A DNA stretch of 64,000 nucleotides from Stenotrophomonas maltophilia (GTDB taxonomy: Bacteria > Pseudomonadota > Gammaproteobacteria > Xanthomonadales > Xanthomonadaceae). The notes beneath the pieces were generated by a model that was not told the DNA's origin, did no database searches, and worked only from the letters and a program-made list of their open reading frames with translations. Location: assembly GCF_039555535.1 (NCBI RefSeq), contig NZ_CP154630.1, positions 1,563,001-1,627,000 on the forward strand, written 5' to 3'. Below, piece after piece: positions 25,907 through 35,174 of the stretch; the stretch's first letter is position 1; each line of letters starts with the position of its first letter. The translations under genes were made by a program, and so were the position numbers.

Positions 25907-27469
25907 ATGCGCCCGGGGAACCGTCTCATCGCCATCTGTGCTGCCGTCGGACTGGGTCTGGCGAGCGTCAGTGCGTGGGCCGGTGAGGTCCGCCAGGTTC
26001 TGCTGAATACGGGCGCCACCGGCACCCGTGCCGAGATTTCGCTGGTCGGTAGTGGCGGTTACAAGACCCTGTCGCTGGCCGGACCGAACCGCCTGGTGGT
26101 CGATTTCCCGGACTCCAGCGCCATACGCAACCTGAAGATGCCGGCTGCGCAGGGCGTGGTTACGGCGGTGCGGACTGGACAGCCGGTGCCGGGGACCTTC
26201 CGTGTCGTTTTCGACCTCGCTGAATCGGTGGCGCCGTTCCGCCCGCAGATGCAGCGCGAGGGCAATGAATCCAAGCTGGTGATCGAATGGCCGGGCGATG
26301 GCCCGGCCGTGGCCGCCAGCCGTCCTGCAGTGACGCCGGCGGTGCAGCCGCAGGCACCGGTGGCCACGCCCGCGCCGACCCCGGCCGAAAGCGCGCAGTC
26401 GCGTACCGATGCCGCGCGTGCGACCGCGCTGCTGACCGCGCAGGTGCGGCAGCAGGCCAGTGCCACTGCTGCCGCACCGGCCACGCCGACCCCGGCGCCG
26501 TCCACTGCACCAGCCCAGGTTGCGGCTGCCGGTACCGTGGCCAGCAGCTCGCCTTCTTCCTCGCCGGCCGCGATCCTCGCCGGCCAGCGCACCGCCGCCG
26601 TGGTGACCACGCCGCCGGCGACCGTACCGGCACCGGCACCGACGCCGGTGGAACCGCCGCGTCCGGCCATGCCCAGTGATGCCTCGCGCATCCGCATGCA
26701 GGCCGGCATGCGTCATCTGGTGGTCGCCATCGATCCCGGCCACGGTGGCCAGGATCCGGGCGCGATCGGCCCGACCGGCAAGCGCGAAAAGGATGTCACC
26801 CTCGCGGTGGCCCGTGAGCTTGCCCGCCAGGTCAACGCCACGCCGGGCCTGAAGGCGTACCTGACCCGCGACAGCGACGTGTTCATCCCGCTGCCGATGC
26901 GCGCGCAGAAGGCGCGTGCGAACAAGGCCGACATCTTCATTTCGATCCACGCCGATGCGGCCGAAAACCGTTCGGCCACTGGCTCGTCGGTCTATGTGCT
27001 GTCGACCAAGGGTGCTTCTTCGCAGCGCGCCCGCTGGCTGGCGGACAAGGAAAACGCGGCCGATCTGGTGGGTGGCGTGCGCCTGCAGCAGACCGAGGGC
27101 ACGCTCGCCAACGTGTTGCTGGACCTGGCCCAGAGCGGTTACATGAAGGCCTCCGAAGACGCCGCCGGCCACGTGCTGGGCGGCCTGAAGCGGATCGGCA
27201 ACAACCACAAGCCGAACATCGAACGCGCCAACTTCGCCGTGCTGCGCACCTCGGACATGCCGGCCATGCTGGTGGAAACCGCGTTCATCTCCAACCCGGA
27301 CGAAGAGCGCCGCCTGATCGATCCGGCCTACCAGCGCAAGATTGCCGGTGCCGTGCTCGACGGTGTGCACACCTTCTTCAGCCGCCAGCCACCGCCGGGG
27401 ACGCTGTACGCGGCCCGTGCCCAGGCCGAGATCGACGCTGCCGGCACCATGGCCGGCGGCAGCAAATAA
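25907..27469 (+). CDS. amiC: N-acetylmuramoyl-L-alanine amidase (AmiC/AmiB type)
   Basis: 520 residues: signal peptide (cleaving after SAWA), AMIN domain (about 28-125, localises to septal peptidoglycan), a long Ala/Pro/Thr linker (about 130-255), and a zinc Amidase_3 domain with IDPGHGGQDPGAIG, SIHADAAENR and VETAFISNPDEE. It cleaves stem peptides to separate daughter cells and would need an EnvC/NlpD activator. The position between tsaE and mutL is conserved in gamma-proteobacteria. The linker is longer than in E. coli AmiC. Confidence 0.95.
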   Translation: MRPGNRLIAICAAVGLGLASVSAWAGEVRQVLLNTGATGTRAEISLVGSGGYKTLSLAGPNRLVVDFPDSSAIRNLKMPAAQGVVTAVRTGQPVPGTFRVVFDLAESVAPFRPQMQREGNESKLVIEWPGDGPAVAASRPAVTPAVQPQAPVATPAPTPAESAQSRTDAARATALLTAQVRQQASATAAAPATPTPAPSTAPAQVAAAGTVASSSPSSSPAAILAGQRTAAVVTTPPATVPAPAPTPVEPPRPAMPSDASRIRMQAGMRHLVVAIDPGHGGQDPGAIGPTGKREKDVTLAVARELARQVNATPGLKAYLTRDSDVFIPLPMRAQKARANKADIFISIHADAAENRSATGSSVYVLSTKGASSQRARWLADKENAADLVGGVRLQQTEGTLANVLLDLAQSGYMKASEDAAGHVLGGLKRIGNNHKPNIERANFAVLRTSDMPAMLVETAFISNPDEERRLIDPAYQRKIAGAVLDGVHTFFSRQPPPGTLYAARAQAEIDAAGTMAGGSK

Positions 27470-27489
27470 CCCGCTTCCCGTAGGGCGCG

Positions 27490-27631
27490 GTAGAGTCGAC
27501 TGTCAGTCGACTACGCGCGCAGCGCGGGTTTCTCGGTGCCCGGTGAGGAGCAGTCGACTGACAGTCGACTCTACCGCGCAGCGCGGGGGGCGGTGCCCGG
27601 AGAAGAGCAGTCGACTGGCAGTCGACTCTAC
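27490..27631. repeat. Three GTAG REP units between amiC and mutL
   Basis: GTAGAGTCGACTGTCAGTCG at 27490 begins unit 1 (27490-27514). Units 2 (27551-27574) and 3 (27608-27631) are in the opposite orientation. Each is a palindrome with AGTCGACTG centres bounded by GTAG/CTAC, and GCGCAGCGCGGG-type spacers separate them. They are S. maltophilia-style REP repeats, probably transcribed within the operon. Confidence 0.85.
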
Positions 27632-27684
27632 ATGCAGCTGCTCCGCTATCATCGACCAATGAAGTCTGCTGCCCATCCTCTCCC

Positions 27685-29589
27685 ATGAGCGCGCCCGGCC
27701 CGCGTCCGATCCGGCCGTTGCCGGAAATCCTGATCAACCAGATCGCCGCCGGCGAAGTGGTCGAACGTCCTGCATCGGTGGTCAAGGAACTGGTCGAGAA
27801 CGCGATCGATGCCGGCGCCAGCCGTGTCGACATCGACCTGGAAGAGGGCGGTGTCCGCCTGATCCGCATCCGCGACAACGGCAGTGGCATCGCACCGGAA
27901 CAGCTGCCACTGGCGGTATCGCGGCATGCCACCAGCAAGATCGCCGACCTCGACGACCTTGAATCGGTGGCCACGCTCGGTTTCCGTGGCGAAGCACTGC
28001 CCTCGATCGCCTCGGTCAGCCGCTTCACCCTGTCCTCGCGTCGCGCACATGACGAACACGGTTCGGCGCTGCAGATCGAAGGCGGCAAGATCGGCGACGT
28101 CACGCCACGTGCGCATGCACCGGGTACCACGGTGGAAGTGCGCGAGCTGTTCTACAACGTACCTGCGCGACGCAAGTTCCTGCGCGCCGAGCGTACCGAA
28201 CTGGGCCATATCGAAGAATGGTTGCGTTCGCTGGCGCTGGCGCGACCGGATGTCGAGCTGCGCGTGTCGCACAACGGCAAGGCCTCGCGCCGCTACAAGC
28301 CAGGCGACCTGTATTCCGATGCGCGGCTGGCCGAAACGCTGGGCGAGGACTTCGCCAACCAGGCCGTGCGCGTGGACCACAGTGGCGCGGGCCTGCGCCT
28401 GCATGGCTGGATCGCGCAGCCGCATTACTCGCGGGCCAGCGCTGATCAGCAGTACCTGTACGTCAACGGCCGTTCGGTGCGCGATCGAAGTGTCGCCCAT
28501 GCGGTGAAGATGGCGTACGGCGATGTGCTGTACCACGGCCGGCAGCCGGCCTATGTGCTTTTTCTGGAGCTGGACCCGACCCGCGTCGATGTCAACGTGC
28601 ACCCGGCCAAGCATGAAGTGCGCTTCCGTGATTCGCGGCTGGTGCACGACTTCGTCTACCGCACACTGAAGGACGCGCTGGCTGATACCCGTGCCGGCAT
28701 GTCGGTGCAGGAGATCGGTGCGGGTCCGGTGCATCCGGTGGACACCGCTGCTGCATCGATGGCATCGAGCGCGGGCGCGTCGGGTTTCGGGCTGGTGCGT
28801 GGGCCTGCGCCGGGTGCCGGATCAGGCGGCGGTGGTGGTGGTTTTTCCGGCTGGCGCCCGCAGCAGCCCCTTGGGCTGCAGGTGGCTGATGCGCCGGCGG
28901 CCTACGCCGCGCTGTATGCCACGCCGGCCGGTGCCGAACGCGGGGCGGCGCTGCCGCCGATGCCCACCGAGAACGGACTGCCGGTCACCAGTGCCGATGC
29001 CGGTGTGCCGCCGCTGGGCTATGCGATCGCGCAGCTGCATGGCATCTACATTCTGGCGGAGAACGCAGAAGGCCTGATCGTGGTCGACATGCATGCCGCG
29101 CACGAGCGCATCGGCTACGAGCGCCTGAAGAACGCGCACGACGGTATCGGCCTGCAGTCGCAGCCGCTGCTGGTGCCGATCACGCTGGCAGTGGGCGAGC
29201 GCGAGGCCGACACGGCCGAAAGTGAAGCCGAGACGTTGGCGGCGCTCGGTTTCGAGGTGACCCGTGCCGGCCCCGGATCGCTGCATGTGCGCAGCATTCC
29301 AGCGCTGTTGGCGCATGCCGAACCGGAAGGGCTGCTGCGCGACGTGCTGACCGACCTGCGCGAGCATGGCCAGAGCCGCCGCGTGGCCAGCGCACGTGAC
29401 GAACTGCTGTCGACCATGGCCTGCCACGGTGCGGTGCGTGCCAACCGGCGCCTGACCGTGCCGGAAATGAACGCGCTGCTGCGCGACATGGAAATCACCG
29501 AGCGGTCCGGCCAGTGCAACCACGGCCGGCCGACCTGGGCCCGTTTTTCGCTGGCGGAAATCGACCGCTGGTTCCTGCGCGGACGTTGA
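27685..29589 (+). CDS. mutL: DNA mismatch repair protein MutL
   Basis: 634 residues. The GHKL ATPase half has [33 protein letters not shown] and [10 protein letters not shown]; a Gly/Ser/Ala-rich linker (about 350-440) and a C-terminal dimerisation domain follow. The C-terminal [12 protein letters not shown] fits the DQHA(x)2E(x)4E metal motif of nicking MutL proteins, and ACHGAVRAN and CNHGRPT support it. This MutL is therefore probably an endonuclease, as in bacteria without MutH. Confidence 0.96.
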   Translation: MSAPGPRPIRPLPEILINQIAAGEVVERPASVVKELVENAIDAGASRVDIDLEEGGVRLIRIRDNGSGIAPEQLPLAVSRHATSKIADLDDLESVATLGFRGEALPSIASVSRFTLSSRRAHDEHGSALQIEGGKIGDVTPRAHAPGTTVEVRELFYNVPARRKFLRAERTELGHIEEWLRSLALARPDVELRVSHNGKASRRYKPGDLYSDARLAETLGEDFANQAVRVDHSGAGLRLHGWIAQPHYSRASADQQYLYVNGRSVRDRSVAHAVKMAYGDVLYHGRQPAYVLFLELDPTRVDVNVHPAKHEVRFRDSRLVHDFVYRTLKDALADTRAGMSVQEIGAGPVHPVDTAAASMASSAGASGFGLVRGPAPGAGSGGGGGGFSGWRPQQPLGLQVADAPAAYAALYATPAGAERGAALPPMPTENGLPVTSADAGVPPLGYAIAQLHGIYILAENAEGLIVVDMHAAHERIGYERLKNAHDGIGLQSQPLLVPITLAVGEREADTAESEAETLAALGFEVTRAGPGSLHVRSIPALLAHAEPEGLLRDVLTDLREHGQSRRVASARDELLSTMACHGAVRANRRLTVPEMNALLRDMEITERSGQCNHGRPTWARFSLAEIDRWFLRGR

Positions 29590-29600
29590 GGGGAGCATCG

Positions 29601-30530
29601 ATGCGTTATCGGGGAATGGGCGGCCTGCTGGCCGCCTTGCTGTTGGCCGCGTGCAGCCCGGCGACACCGCCGGCGCCGAAGGTCGCTGAAGATCCGGCCT
29701 ATGCGGCCGCGCAGCAGCAATGGCGGGTGGCCCGTTACCAGGACCTGACCCGGCCCGATGGCTGGACGGCCCTGGTCGGCCTGCACTGGCTGCAGAACAA
29801 ATCACACTTCGTCGGCAGTGGTGCCACCAATGGCATCCGCCTGACGGTCGGCCCGGACAAGCTGGGCCTGCTGCGTCGCGAGGGCGGCCAGTGGTGGTTC
29901 ACGCCCGAAGCCGGTGTGGACGTCAGCCATGACGGCCAACCGGTGCGTGGTCGTATCCGCGTCGACACCGACAAGGATCCGCAGCCGACGCTGCTGGCCT
30001 TCGACGGTGGCAAAGGCCAGCTCAGCATCATCCGGCGCGGGCCGCGCGATGCGCTGCGGGTCAAACATGCCGATGCGCAGGCGCGCCGTGATTTCGCCGG
30101 GCTGGAGTATTGGCCAGGTGGTCCGGACTGGCAGGTGCAGGCACGCTTCATCCCGCATCCGGCGGGCAAGACCCTGCCCATCGTCGACATCACCGGCCTG
30201 ACCACCGAGATGCCCAATGCGGGCGCGGTCGAATTCGAACGCGATGGCCGCACATGGCGGCTGGAGGCGATCGGAGCCACCGGGCAGCCGCTGTTCCTGA
30301 TCTTTGCCGACCGCACCAGTGGCCGCGGCAGTTATCCGGCCGGGCGCTACCTGGATACCGATGCACCCTCTGCCGACGGCACGGTACGCATCGATTTCAA
30401 CCATGCCTACAACCCGCCGTGCGCATTCACCGCCTATGCCACGTGCCCGCTGGCGCCGCCGGAGAACCGGCTGGACCTGCGCATGGAAGCGGGCGAGAAG
30501 GCCTACCACCTGTCTGAAGGAGAAGGCTGA
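29601..30530 (+). CDS. DUF1684 lipoprotein
   Basis: 309 residues with a lipobox (LLLAAC, Cys18). The C-terminal half shows the DUF1684 hallmarks FADRTSGRGSYPAGRYLDTD, DFNHAYNPPCAFTAYATCPL and ENRLDLRMEAGEKAY. No biochemical function is known. It starts 11 bp after mutL and is followed at once by the TraB-like gene, so it is probably in the same transcript. Confidence 0.85.
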   Translation: MRYRGMGGLLAALLLAACSPATPPAPKVAEDPAYAAAQQQWRVARYQDLTRPDGWTALVGLHWLQNKSHFVGSGATNGIRLTVGPDKLGLLRREGGQWWFTPEAGVDVSHDGQPVRGRIRVDTDKDPQPTLLAFDGGKGQLSIIRRGPRDALRVKHADAQARRDFAGLEYWPGGPDWQVQARFIPHPAGKTLPIVDITGLTTEMPNAGAVEFERDGRTWRLEAIGATGQPLFLIFADRTSGRGSYPAGRYLDTDAPSADGTVRIDFNHAYNPPCAFTAYATCPLAPPENRLDLRMEAGEKAYHLSEGEG

Positions 30531-30531
30531 G

Positions 30532-31488
30532 ATGCCGTTGAAGCAACTGTTCCGTGCAACGCTGCTGATGGCAGCGCTTGCAATCGCACCGCTGGCACCG
30601 GCGCGCAATGCACCGGCCGCCGACGCCGCTGCCACGGCGGCAGCCAAGCCGCCGGTGCCACTGCTGTGGAAGGTGACCGGCCCGGGTGATTCACGCGTGT
30701 ACCTGCTTGGATCATTCCACCTGTTGAAGCCGCAGGACTACCCGCTGTCGCCCGACGTCGAGCAGGCCTTCGAGGCTTCGAAGCGGGTCGTGTTCGAACT
30801 GTCGCCGGAGGACATGCAGTCGCCGCAGCTGGCCAGCCGCATGGTGCAGGCTGCAGTGCGCACCGATGGCAGCGAGCTCAAGCGCGATCTTGACGCGGCC
30901 ACTTGGCAGAAGCTGCAGGCGTTTGCATCCGGGAACAAGCTTCCGCTGGCGCAGATGCAGGGCATGAAGCCCTGGTTCGTCGGCCTGAGCATTTCGGTCG
31001 GGCAGATGCAGAAGATGGGCCTGGACCCGGCGCTGGGCCTGGACCGTCATTTCATGGAGCGCGCGCAGAAGACCGGCCGCAAGACCGCTGGGTTGGAAGA
31101 CATCGATACCCAGATCGGCATGCTCGACGGCATGACCGTGCAGGAGCAGCGGCAGATGCTGTCCGAGGCGCTGGACCAGGCGGGCAAGGGCGATGAGCAG
31201 GCACGCCAGCTGCACGACGCATGGCGGCGCGGCGATGAGCGCGTGTTGTGGACGAAGATGGCCGCGGAAATGCGCCAGCAGTACCCGCAGCTTTACCAGC
31301 GCATCAACACCGGGCGCAACGATGCGTGGGTACCGAAGCTGCTGCCGTACCTGCAGGCCGGGCAGGGTGGCACGCTGGTGGTGGTCGGTACGCTGCACCT
31401 GCTTGGCAGTGACGGCGTGGTCGAGAAGCTGAAGGCGAAGGGCTACAAGGTCGAACGCGTATGCACGGGGTGCAAGGCGAAACGTTGA
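30532..31488 (+). CDS. TraB/GumN family protein
   Basis: 318 residues, N-terminal signal segment (MPLKQLFRATLLMAALAIAP), then the TraB/GumN fold with VYLLGSFHLLKP near the N-terminus (GxxH motif) and GTLVVVGTLHLLGSDGVVEK at the C-terminus. These paired G-H motifs are typical of this putative erythromycin-esterase/TIKI-like metal protease fold. Probably periplasmic. AAGGAGAAGG provides the ribosome site in the end of the DUF1684 gene. Confidence 0.88.
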   Translation: MPLKQLFRATLLMAALAIAPLAPARNAPAADAAATAAAKPPVPLLWKVTGPGDSRVYLLGSFHLLKPQDYPLSPDVEQAFEASKRVVFELSPEDMQSPQLASRMVQAAVRTDGSELKRDLDAATWQKLQAFASGNKLPLAQMQGMKPWFVGLSISVGQMQKMGLDPALGLDRHFMERAQKTGRKTAGLEDIDTQIGMLDGMTVQEQRQMLSEALDQAGKGDEQARQLHDAWRRGDERVLWTKMAAEMRQQYPQLYQRINTGRNDAWVPKLLPYLQAGQGGTLVVVGTLHLLGSDGVVEKLKAKGYKVERVCTGCKAKR

Positions 31489-31511
31489 TGCTCCGCCGGG
31501 GGCACAAAACG

Positions 31512-31540
31512 AAACGGCGCGCCATCGGGCGCGCCGTTTT
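31512..31540. terminator. Bidirectional terminator
   Basis: AAACGGCGCGC/GCGCGCCGTTTT stem between the convergent TraB-like gene and phaR. Confidence 0.9.
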
Positions 31541-31561
31541 CGCATCCGACGGTACAGCGGC

Positions 31562-32101
31562 TCAGCGGCGGGTCTTGCCGCCGGTGCCAGTACCGGTGCC
31601 GGGTTCGTTGGGCTTGTTGCCGGTACCGGTGCCGGTACCTGTGCCACCCGGCCGCGGACCACCGAAACCGGTGCCCATGCTGCGCTGGAATTCCTGCCAC
31701 AGCTCCAGGTTGCGCTCGGTCAGTTGGTTCATCATCGCCCACGGGGTCTGCCCCAGCAGGTTGCCCATCTGCTGGCGGAACTGCTGCTGCTGGTCCAGGA
31801 AGACCTGCATGCTGCGCTCCAGGTAATTGCCCATGAAGCCCTGCAGGGAGTCGCCATAGAAGCGGATCAGCTGGCTCAGCAGCTGGGTGGACAGCATCGG
31901 TTCGCCGTCCTGTTCCTGGTCGGCGATGATCTGCAGCAGCACCGAACGGGTGAGGTCGTCGCCGCTCTTGGCGTCACGGACTTCGAAGTCTTCACCGTCC
32001 AGGATCAGCTGGCGCACGTCCTCGATGGTGATGTAGCTGGAGATCTCGGTGTCGTAGAGACGGCGGTTCGGATACTTCTTGATGATGCGGGTCGCAGCCA
32101 T
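31562..32101 (-). CDS. phaR: Polyhydroxyalkanoate synthesis repressor PhaR
   Basis: 179 residues. The N-terminal PHB_acc_N DNA-binding domain is evident (MAATRIIKKYPNRRLYDTEI, YITIEDVRQLILDGEDFEV), then PHB_acc repeats (LLSQLIRFYGDSLQGFMGNY, EFQRSM). The C-terminus is a Gly-Thr-rich tail (PGGTGTGTGTGNKPNEPG) encoded by a GGTACCGGTGCC-type repeat and likely variable. In other bacteria PhaR represses phasin and its own gene until PHB granules titrate it. Start at ATG 32101; a GTG at 32113 is an alternative. Confidence 0.92.
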   Translation of the reverse strand: MAATRIIKKYPNRRLYDTEISSYITIEDVRQLILDGEDFEVRDAKSGDDLTRSVLLQIIADQEQDGEPMLSTQLLSQLIRFYGDSLQGFMGNYLERSMQVFLDQQQQFRQQMGNLLGQTPWAMMNQLTERNLELWQEFQRSMGTGFGGPRPGGTGTGTGTGNKPNEPGTGTGTGGKTRR

Positions 32102-32201
32102 TGAAGCGGTCACTCGTCACAGTAGATGCGCAGCATGGCGCAGTGCAGCAGCCGTTGCAACCGCCTCAGCCCCCGCCAGGCTTGGCTTTCACGGGGGATC
32201 A

Positions 32202-32235
32202 TGTTGCGCAACAAGGGTTTGCGTGCTGCGCAGCA
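32202..32235. promoter_or_regulatory. Paired palindromes upstream of phaR (candidate PhaR sites)
   Basis: TGTTGCGCAACA (32202-32213) and TGCTGCGCAGCA (32224-32235) are both perfect 12-bp palindromes of one pattern, TGYTGCGCARCA, spaced exactly 22 bp (about two helical turns). A degenerate third lies near 32125. They sit 100-135 bp upstream of phaR. Confidence 0.5.
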
Positions 32236-32286
32236 TGACCATTGGCAGGGGCTGCGGATGTGCGCCGCTGCGGCCGCCAGCGCCGC

Positions 32287-33027
32287 TTACCAACCCATAT
32301 GGTGGCCGCCATTGATGTCCAGGTTGCTGCCGGTGATCCACGAGGCTTCCTCTGCGACCAGAAAGGACACGCCGTAAGCGATTTCCTCCGGCTTGCCGAG
32401 GCGCCCGGTGGGAATGTCGGCGACGATCTTGGCGCGCACTTCTTCCGGCACCGCCATCACCATGTCGGTGGCCACGTAGCCGGGCGAAATGGTGTTGACG
32501 GTAATGCCGAAGCCGGCGTTCTCGCGGGCCAGCGAGATGGTGAAGCCATGCATGCCGGCCTTGGCAGCCGCGTAGTTGGCCTGGCCGTACTGGCCCTTCA
32601 GGCCGTTGATCGAGCTGATCTGGATGACCCGGCCCCAGCCCCGCCGGCGCATGCCCTCGATGACTGGGCGGGTGACGTTGAACACCGAATTGAGGTTGGT
32701 GTTGATCACATCGTGCCACTGGTCCGCGCGCATGCGATGGAAGGTGGTGTCGCGGGTGATGCCGGCATTGTTGACCAGGATCTCGACCGGGCCCAGTTCG
32801 GCCTCGACTGCACGTACCAGTGCTTCGGCACTGTCCGGATCGGAGACATCACCCGGGAAGATCGACACGCTGTAACCGCGTTCGGCCATCGCCTGCTGCC
32901 AGGTGCGGGCTTTGCCCTCGTCGCGGTAATTGGTGGCGACCCGGTGGCCCTGGTCGGCCAGGCGCTGGCAGATGGCGGTGCCGATGCCGCCGGTTCCGCC
33001 GGTGACCAGTGCGACGCGAGATGTCAT
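32287..33027 (-). CDS. phaB: Acetoacetyl-CoA reductase
   Basis: 246 residues, SDR with TGGTGGIG, NNAGITRD, Ser139, Tyr152, Lys156 (QANYAAAKAG) and the PhaB-typical FHRMRADQWHDVINTNLNSV. It reduces acetoacetyl-CoA to (R)-3-hydroxybutyryl-CoA with NADPH for polyhydroxybutyrate. The gene lies upstream of phaR in the same direction. No phaC or phaA is in the window. Confidence 0.92.
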   Translation of the reverse strand: MTSRVALVTGGTGGIGTAICQRLADQGHRVATNYRDEGKARTWQQAMAERGYSVSIFPGDVSDPDSAEALVRAVEAELGPVEILVNNAGITRDTTFHRMRADQWHDVINTNLNSVFNVTRPVIEGMRRRGWGRVIQISSINGLKGQYGQANYAAAKAGMHGFTISLARENAGFGITVNTISPGYVATDMVMAVPEEVRAKIVADIPTGRLGKPEEIAYGVSFLVAEEASWITGSNLDINGGHHMGW

Positions 33028-33044
33028 GGGATGCTGTCCGGAAA

Positions 33045-33965
33045 TCAGGTGGGGGAGGGGGGATTCTGCAACATCGGCGCGGAAAGTGCGCCGGGTGGCA
33101 GCAGGATGTCGGCACGTGGCAGCCGCGCCGGGTCGAAGGCCTGCCGGGCGGCCGCCAGCAGCGTGTCCAGATCGTGCGCAGGTTCCAGTGCCCCGGGTGC
33201 CTGGCCGAGCAGCTGCCAAAGCTGGCGCAGCACCGGCAGCGGGCGCGAACTGTCCACCGGCAGTGCGGCCAGCGACTTGGAAAGTTTGTGGCCCGGCGTA
33301 TCCAGCAGCAGCGGCAGGTGCCAGTAGCGCGGTTCTGGCAGGCACAATGCCTGCTGCAGCAGGATCTGTCGTGCGGTGGAGTCGAGCAGGTCGGCGCCGC
33401 GCACTACCTCGGTCACGCCCTGTGCGGCGTCATCGACCACGACTGCCAGCTGGTAGGCCCAGCAGCCATCCGCACGGCGCAGCACGAAGTCGCCGACCTC
33501 GGCGTGCACATCCTGCTGCTGCGGTCCACGCAGGCCATCGGTGAAGCGCACGATGCTGCCCGGTTGCACGCGGAAGCGGACGGCGGGGTCCGGTCGAGAT
33601 TGCCGGGCGACGCAACGATGGTGGATGCCGCCGCTGGCAGTCAGGTCGCTGCGGCTGCAGTGGCAGACGAAGGCCTGGTCGCTGGCAAGCAGCACGTCCA
33701 GCGCGGCCTGGTAGGCGACGCCGCGCGCGCTCTGCCAGACGATCGGGCCATCGTGGACCAGGCCGAATGCCGCCAGCGCCTGCAGCTGTGCCTCGGCGGC
33801 ACCGGGCACAGTGCGCGGTGGGTCGACGTCTTCGATGCGCAGCCGCCAAAGGCCACCGTGATGGCGTGCAAGCAGCCAGCTGCCGAAGGCGGCGAGCAGG
33901 GATCCGGGGTGAAGCAGGCCGGTCGGCGAGGGCGCGAAGCGGCCGCAGGGAATGGGGGAGATCAT
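33045..33965 (-). CDS. gluQ: Glutamyl-Q tRNA(Asp) synthetase
   Basis: 306 residues, a GluRS paralogue lacking the anticodon domain: [20 protein letters not shown] (HIGH-like), [10 protein letters not shown] with part of the zinc site, and HKLSKS (KMSKS-like). It attaches glutamate to the queuosine of tRNA-Asp. In E. coli this gene is next to dksA; here it is 17 bp upstream of phaB and divergent from htpX. Confidence 0.94.
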   Translation of the reverse strand: MISPIPCGRFAPSPTGLLHPGSLLAAFGSWLLARHHGGLWRLRIEDVDPPRTVPGAAEAQLQALAAFGLVHDGPIVWQSARGVAYQAALDVLLASDQAFVCHCSRSDLTASGGIHHRCVARQSRPDPAVRFRVQPGSIVRFTDGLRGPQQQDVHAEVGDFVLRRADGCWAYQLAVVVDDAAQGVTEVVRGADLLDSTARQILLQQALCLPEPRYWHLPLLLDTPGHKLSKSLAALPVDSSRPLPVLRQLWQLLGQAPGALEPAHDLDTLLAAARQAFDPARLPRADILLPPGALSAPMLQNPPSPT

Positions 33966-33992
33966 GCTGGCTGAATCGTCGGTCAGGTTGGC

Positions 33993-34006
33993 GCTTGAAT
34001 TCAAGC
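33993..34006. promoter_or_regulatory. Palindrome GCTTGAATTCAAGC upstream of htpX
   Basis: Perfect 14-bp palindrome, 53 bp before htpX. It contains CTTGAA, the start of a sigma-32 -35 box, but I see no good matching -10, so a heat-shock role is only a guess. Confidence 0.3.
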
Positions 34007-34058
34007 TGACCACACCGCAAATTGACCGGTATCGACCCCTTCCGAGCCGGATTTTCCC

Positions 34059-34925
34059 ATGTTTACCCGCATTGCCCTGTTCCTGGCGACCAACTTCGCG
34101 GTCCTGATCCTCGCCAGCATCGTGATGTCGTTGCTGGGGGTCAGTTCGAACCAGATGAGTGGCCTGCTGGTCATGGCCGCGATCTTTGGTTTTGGTGGCT
34201 CGCTGATCTCGCTGCTGCTGTCCAAGTGGATGGCCAAGCGCTCCACCGGTGCGGTGGTGATCACCGAGCCGCGCAACCAGACCGAGCGCTGGCTGCTGGC
34301 CACGGTCGAGCGCCAGGCCAAGGCCGCCGGCATCGGCATGCCGGAAGTCGCTGTGTACGATGGCCCGGAGATCAACGCCTTCGCCACCGGCGCCAACCGC
34401 AACAACGCGCTGGTGGCGGTGTCCACCGGCCTGCTGCACAACATGAGCGAGGACGAGGCCGAAGCGGTGCTGGGCCATGAGATCGCCCACGTCGCCAACG
34501 GTGACATGATCACCATGGCGCTGCTGCAGGGTGTGCTGAACACCTTCGTGATCGTGCTGGCCCGCGTGGTCGGCGGCATCATCGACAGCGCGCTGTCGGG
34601 CAACCGCGAAGGCGGCGGCCGTGGCTTCGCCTACTTCATCATCGTGTTCGTGCTGGAGATGGTATTCGGCCTGTTCGCCACCATGATCGCGATGTGGTTC
34701 TCGCGCCACCGCGAGTTCCGCGCCGATGCAGGCGGTGCCTCGCTGGCTGGCCGCCAGAAGATGATCGCCGCGCTGGAGCGCCTGCAGTTGAACCACGGCC
34801 AGAGCACGCTGCCGACGCAGATCGCTGCATTCGGTATTGCCGGTTCGACCGCGAAGAAGCTGTTCATGAGCCATCCGCCGCTGGAAGAGCGCATTGCTGC
34901 GCTGCGGGCGTCGACGGTGGCGTAA
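34059..34925 (+). CDS. htpX: Membrane protease HtpX
   Basis: 288 residues: two N-terminal membrane helices ([40 protein letters not shown]), zinc motif [10 protein letters not shown], two further hydrophobic segments (about 160-210), [12 protein letters not shown] with the third ligand, and [14 protein letters not shown] at the C-terminus. It degrades misfolded inner-membrane proteins together with FtsH. Full length. Confidence 0.96.
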   Translation: MFTRIALFLATNFAVLILASIVMSLLGVSSNQMSGLLVMAAIFGFGGSLISLLLSKWMAKRSTGAVVITEPRNQTERWLLATVERQAKAAGIGMPEVAVYDGPEINAFATGANRNNALVAVSTGLLHNMSEDEAEAVLGHEIAHVANGDMITMALLQGVLNTFVIVLARVVGGIIDSALSGNREGGGRGFAYFIIVFVLEMVFGLFATMIAMWFSRHREFRADAGGASLAGRQKMIAALERLQLNHGQSTLPTQIAAFGIAGSTAKKLFMSHPPLEERIAALRASTVA

Positions 34926-34949
34926 GTCTTCGCTCCTTGTTAGTGCAGG

Positions 34950-34978
34950 AACGCCTGGCCCCGCGCCGGGCGTTTTTG
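34950..34978 (+). terminator. Terminator after htpX
   Basis: AACGCCTGG/CCGGGCGTT hairpin followed by TTTTTG, 24 bp past the stop codon. Confidence 0.8.
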
Positions 34979-34999
34979 TTTGTGGAGAGGCATGCATCG

Positions 35000-35022
35000 G
35001 TAGCGCCGGGCCATGCCCGGCG
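35000..35022. repeat. REP-like palindrome GTAGCGCCGGGCC...
   Basis: GTAG-headed palindrome with GCCGGGCCATGCCCGGC centre, one of the same variants as at 55463 and 56763. Confidence 0.7.
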
Positions 35023-35024
35023 GA

Positions 35025-35104
35025 TCGTTTCCGCGACTGCGGAGGGGTGTCACTTTCTTTGCTCGTGCAAAGAAAGTGACACCCCTCCGCGGTCGCGGAA
35101 ACGA
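35025..35104. repeat. 38-bp inverted repeat with AAAGAAAGTGACACC
   Basis: Arms 35025-35062 and 35067-35104 are complementary, with one G-U-type mismatch and a 4-nt TCGT loop. Half of the same sequence (GCAAAGAAAGTGACACCCCG and the following GCGGTCGCGGAA) occurs at 50112-50146. Confidence 0.85.
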
Positions 35105-35123
35105 ATCTCCGTGCGCACAAACG

Positions 35124-35150
35124 AAAACGGCACCCTCGCAGGTGCCGTTT
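35124..35150 (-). terminator. Terminator after suhB
   Basis: Minus strand: AAACGGCACC/GGTGCCGTTTT around a 6-nt loop, T-run 25 bp past the suhB stop. Confidence 0.85.
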
Positions 35151-35174
35151 CAGTGAGCCGCGTTACGTGGACGC

